Positions 62,102 to 64,000 of a DNA stretch of 64,000 bases are shown piece after piece (positions within the stretch are counted from its first letter, which is position 1; every line of letters starts with the position of its first letter). Position numbers and translations under genes: made by a program. The stretch is from Oceanicoccus sp. (GTDB lineage: Bacteria; Pseudomonadota; Gammaproteobacteria; Pseudomonadales; Dasaniaceae), in the NCBI RefSeq assembly GCF_029238675.1, contig NZ_JAQWFR010000006.1, forward strand, positions 1 through 64,000, in the 5' to 3' direction. The notes below the pieces were generated by a model. It ran no database searches and was not told the DNA's origin. It worked only from the letters and a program-made list of their open reading frames with translations.

Positions 62102-63100
62102 ATGATGAGTAACACCGGGCAACTAACAGAGTTTGATCTTATCGCCCGTTACTTTTCCGGCATTGATGGTGGTGTTCAATCATCTTCAGTGGCACTGAGT
62201 GTCGGCGATGACTGCGCTTTACTTTCCCTTCCTGCGGATCAACAACTGGCGCTGTCTATTGATACTCTGGCGTCAGGCCGTCACTTTCCTGAAGATGCCA
62301 ATCCTTATCAGCTAGCTCAGCGCGCTTTGGCTGTTTCGGTTAGTGACCTGGCTGCAATGGGCGCTAAGCCAATGGCTTTTACACTGGCGTTGACGATGCC
62401 CTCGGTCGATACGAATTGGTTAGATGGATTTAGTCGCGGGCTACGTTTTGCCGCCGAGCAGTACAAAATCCCTTTAATTGGCGGCGATACCACGCAAGGG
62501 CCATTGACCTTAACTTTGCAGGTTCATGGCAGTGTGCCTGCTGGGTCCGTATTAAAACGATCGACAGCTCAGCCGGGCGATGTTATTTGTGTGACAGGTA
62601 CATTGGGCGATGCAGCGGCGGCTTTAGCGGTCATTGAAGATCGATTAGCGGTTGATGGTCAGCAGCGTGAGTATTTATTGCAGCGGTTTTATACGCCAGC
62701 AGCAAGAGTCGATATCGGGCAGGCATTATTAGGTATTGCCAATGCCGCTATTGATATTTCAGATGGTTTATTGGCAGATCTTGGTCATATTGCCAAAGCA
62801 TCCAACGTGGCGGCTATTATTAATGCAGATCAGCTGCCACTATCAGCAGTCATCAGCCAGCTAGTAGAAAAACCGCAGGCACTGACATATGCATTAACTG
62901 GGGGTGATGACTATGAATTATGTTTTACAGTTCCTCAGGAAAATTTGGCCCAGTTAAAGGCTTTGGACCAGCAGTTTTCGCTGCGCATCACTGAGGTGGG
63001 AACTATAGTGCCAGGTTGTGGTGTTCAGTGTGTTGATGGTGAGGGCAATCCTATGGCTATTGATCTTGCGGGCTACCAACATTTTAATCATAGCGAATAA
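62102..63100 (+). CDS. thiL: Thiamine-monophosphate kinase
   Basis: GEFDLIARYF-like N-terminus, GDDCALLSLP, DTLASGRHF, ALAVSVSDLAAMGAKP. Confidence 0.96.
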   Translation: MMSNTGQLTEFDLIARYFSGIDGGVQSSSVALSVGDDCALLSLPADQQLALSIDTLASGRHFPEDANPYQLAQRALAVSVSDLAAMGAKPMAFTLALTMPSVDTNWLDGFSRGLRFAAEQYKIPLIGGDTTQGPLTLTLQVHGSVPAGSVLKRSTAQPGDVICVTGTLGDAAAALAVIEDRLAVDGQQREYLLQRFYTPAARVDIGQALLGIANAAIDISDGLLADLGHIAKASNVAAIINADQLPLSAVISQLVEKPQALTYALTGGDDYELCFTVPQENLAQLKALDQQFSLRITEVGTIVPGCGVQCVDGEGNPMAIDLAGYQHFNHSE

Positions 63101-63103
63101 ACA

Positions 63104-63598
63104 ATGGCTAATGCACTAAACGCAAAAAGTATTCTGACTAATCCAATACATTGCCTGGCCTTTGGCTTTGGTAGTGGTTTGGCGGCCAAAGCCCCCGGTA
63201 CCTTCGGAACCCTGATGGCCATCCCTCTGTATTTATTACTTAGCTCACTTCCTTTGATGGCTTATGCCGTTGTGGTGGTGGTGGCGTTTATCATTGGTAT
63301 TTATTTATGTGGTAAAACGGCCGATGACTTGGGAGTCCATGACCATCCGGGTATTGTCTGGGATGAGTTTGTTGGTTTTTGGATTACTATGTTTGCAGCG
63401 CCGGCGGGCTTTATCTGGCTGGTGGTAGGTTTTGCCTTGTTTCGATTGTTTGATATCTGGAAGCCCTGGCCGATTAAAATATTCGACAAAAATATGGAGT
63501 CGGGCTTAGGGATTATGATCGATGATGTGCTGGCAGGTATTTATGCATTGATTATTTTGCAAGGTCTGGTTTATGTGGCAGGGCTTGAATTACTGTAA
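63104..63598 (+). CDS. pgpA: Phosphatidylglycerophosphatase A
   Basis: KAPGTFGTLMAIPLYLLL, VWDEFVGFWI. Confidence 0.95.
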   Translation: MANALNAKSILTNPIHCLAFGFGSGLAAKAPGTFGTLMAIPLYLLLSSLPLMAYAVVVVVAFIIGIYLCGKTADDLGVHDHPGIVWDEFVGFWITMFAAPAGFIWLVVGFALFRLFDIWKPWPIKIFDKNMESGLGIMIDDVLAGIYALIILQGLVYVAGLELL

Positions 63599-63655
63599 AT
63601 TTAGTATTACTTAATGTAATCTGAATGATTGAAAAGAACACCTATAGTGAGAGAT

Positions 63656-64000
63656 ATGATCGATACAAAAAATAATAAAATCCCCGTGGTATGGAGTATT
63701 TCCGGTTCTGATTCCTGCGGTGGCACTGGAATACAATCCGATTTAAAAACCTATCATGATTTTGGTGCCTGTGGCTGCTCCGTTATCACGGCTATCACTG
63801 CACAGAATTCATTTGCGGCTGGCTATTCTGTGGCTACAGAGCGCAAATCTGTAGTCGCACAAATCAATGCGTTAGATAGTGATATGCCTGCAGATGTGAT
63901 CAAAGTTGGCATCCTCCCTAATCTGGATATTGTAGAGACCGTGGTAAAATATTTTGATGATTACCAGGGTTATGTGGTTTATGACCTGGAGTTGGAAGCC
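63656..64000 (+). CDS. thiD: Hydroxymethylpyrimidine/phosphomethylpyrimidine kinase, partial (runs off right edge)
   Basis: MIDTKNNKIPVVWSISGSDSCGGTGIQSDLKTYHDFGACGCSVITAITAQNS; after thiL-pgpA. Confidence 0.88.
   Translation, partial: MIDTKNNKIPVVWSISGSDSCGGTGIQSDLKTYHDFGACGCSVITAITAQNSFAAGYSVATERKSVVAQINALDSDMPADVIKVGILPNLDIVETVVKYFDDYQGYVVYDLELEA

Overview
The window is an ordinary-looking gammaproteobacterial chromosome segment, mostly core housekeeping operons. In order it carries: a nitrate/nitrite assimilation cluster on the minus strand (nirBD, a NasA-type nitrate reductase, and a fused 4Fe-4S/DmsC-like protein); psd, sseA-like, rsgA, orn, queG; nnr-tsaE-ami-mutL-miaA-hfq-hflX-hflK-hflC-hisZ-purA; a GGDEF gene, hexR-like regulator and DUF4124-like gene; an oxidoreductase/phosphotransferase/histidine phosphatase trio; a small decayed region with one tRNA-Leu(CAG); rnr-rlmB-rpsF-rpsR-(membrane protein)-rplI-dnaB; hslVU, argS, priA, rpmE, a thermonuclease; maeB-like, MFS, PilZ, ettA, topB, glyA; and nrdR-ribD-ribB(A/X)-ribH-nusB-thiL-pgpA-thiD(partial). 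I see no prophage, transposase, CRISPR array or rRNA. The most interesting signals are: (1) a 43-bp perfect inverted repeat at the left edge joining two convergent, near-identical DmsC-like gene ends; (2) a probably quinol-linked FeS/DmsC fusion beside an assimilatory nitrate reductase, with a strong sigma-54-type promoter upstream of nirB; (3) a truncated tRNA-Leu 5' half plus a hairpin-rich element between a stable-RNA-type promoter and the intact tRNA-Leu; (4) eight copies of a composite palindromic intergenic repeat, one inside hslVU; (5) a HexR-type operator; (6) a RibBX-like protein lacking the GTP cyclohydrolase II zinc motif, with no ribE in the rib cluster; (7) a decayed locus with a frameshifted ORF and 36-bp coding repeats. 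All calls come from reading the sequence and ORF translations; no searches were run.
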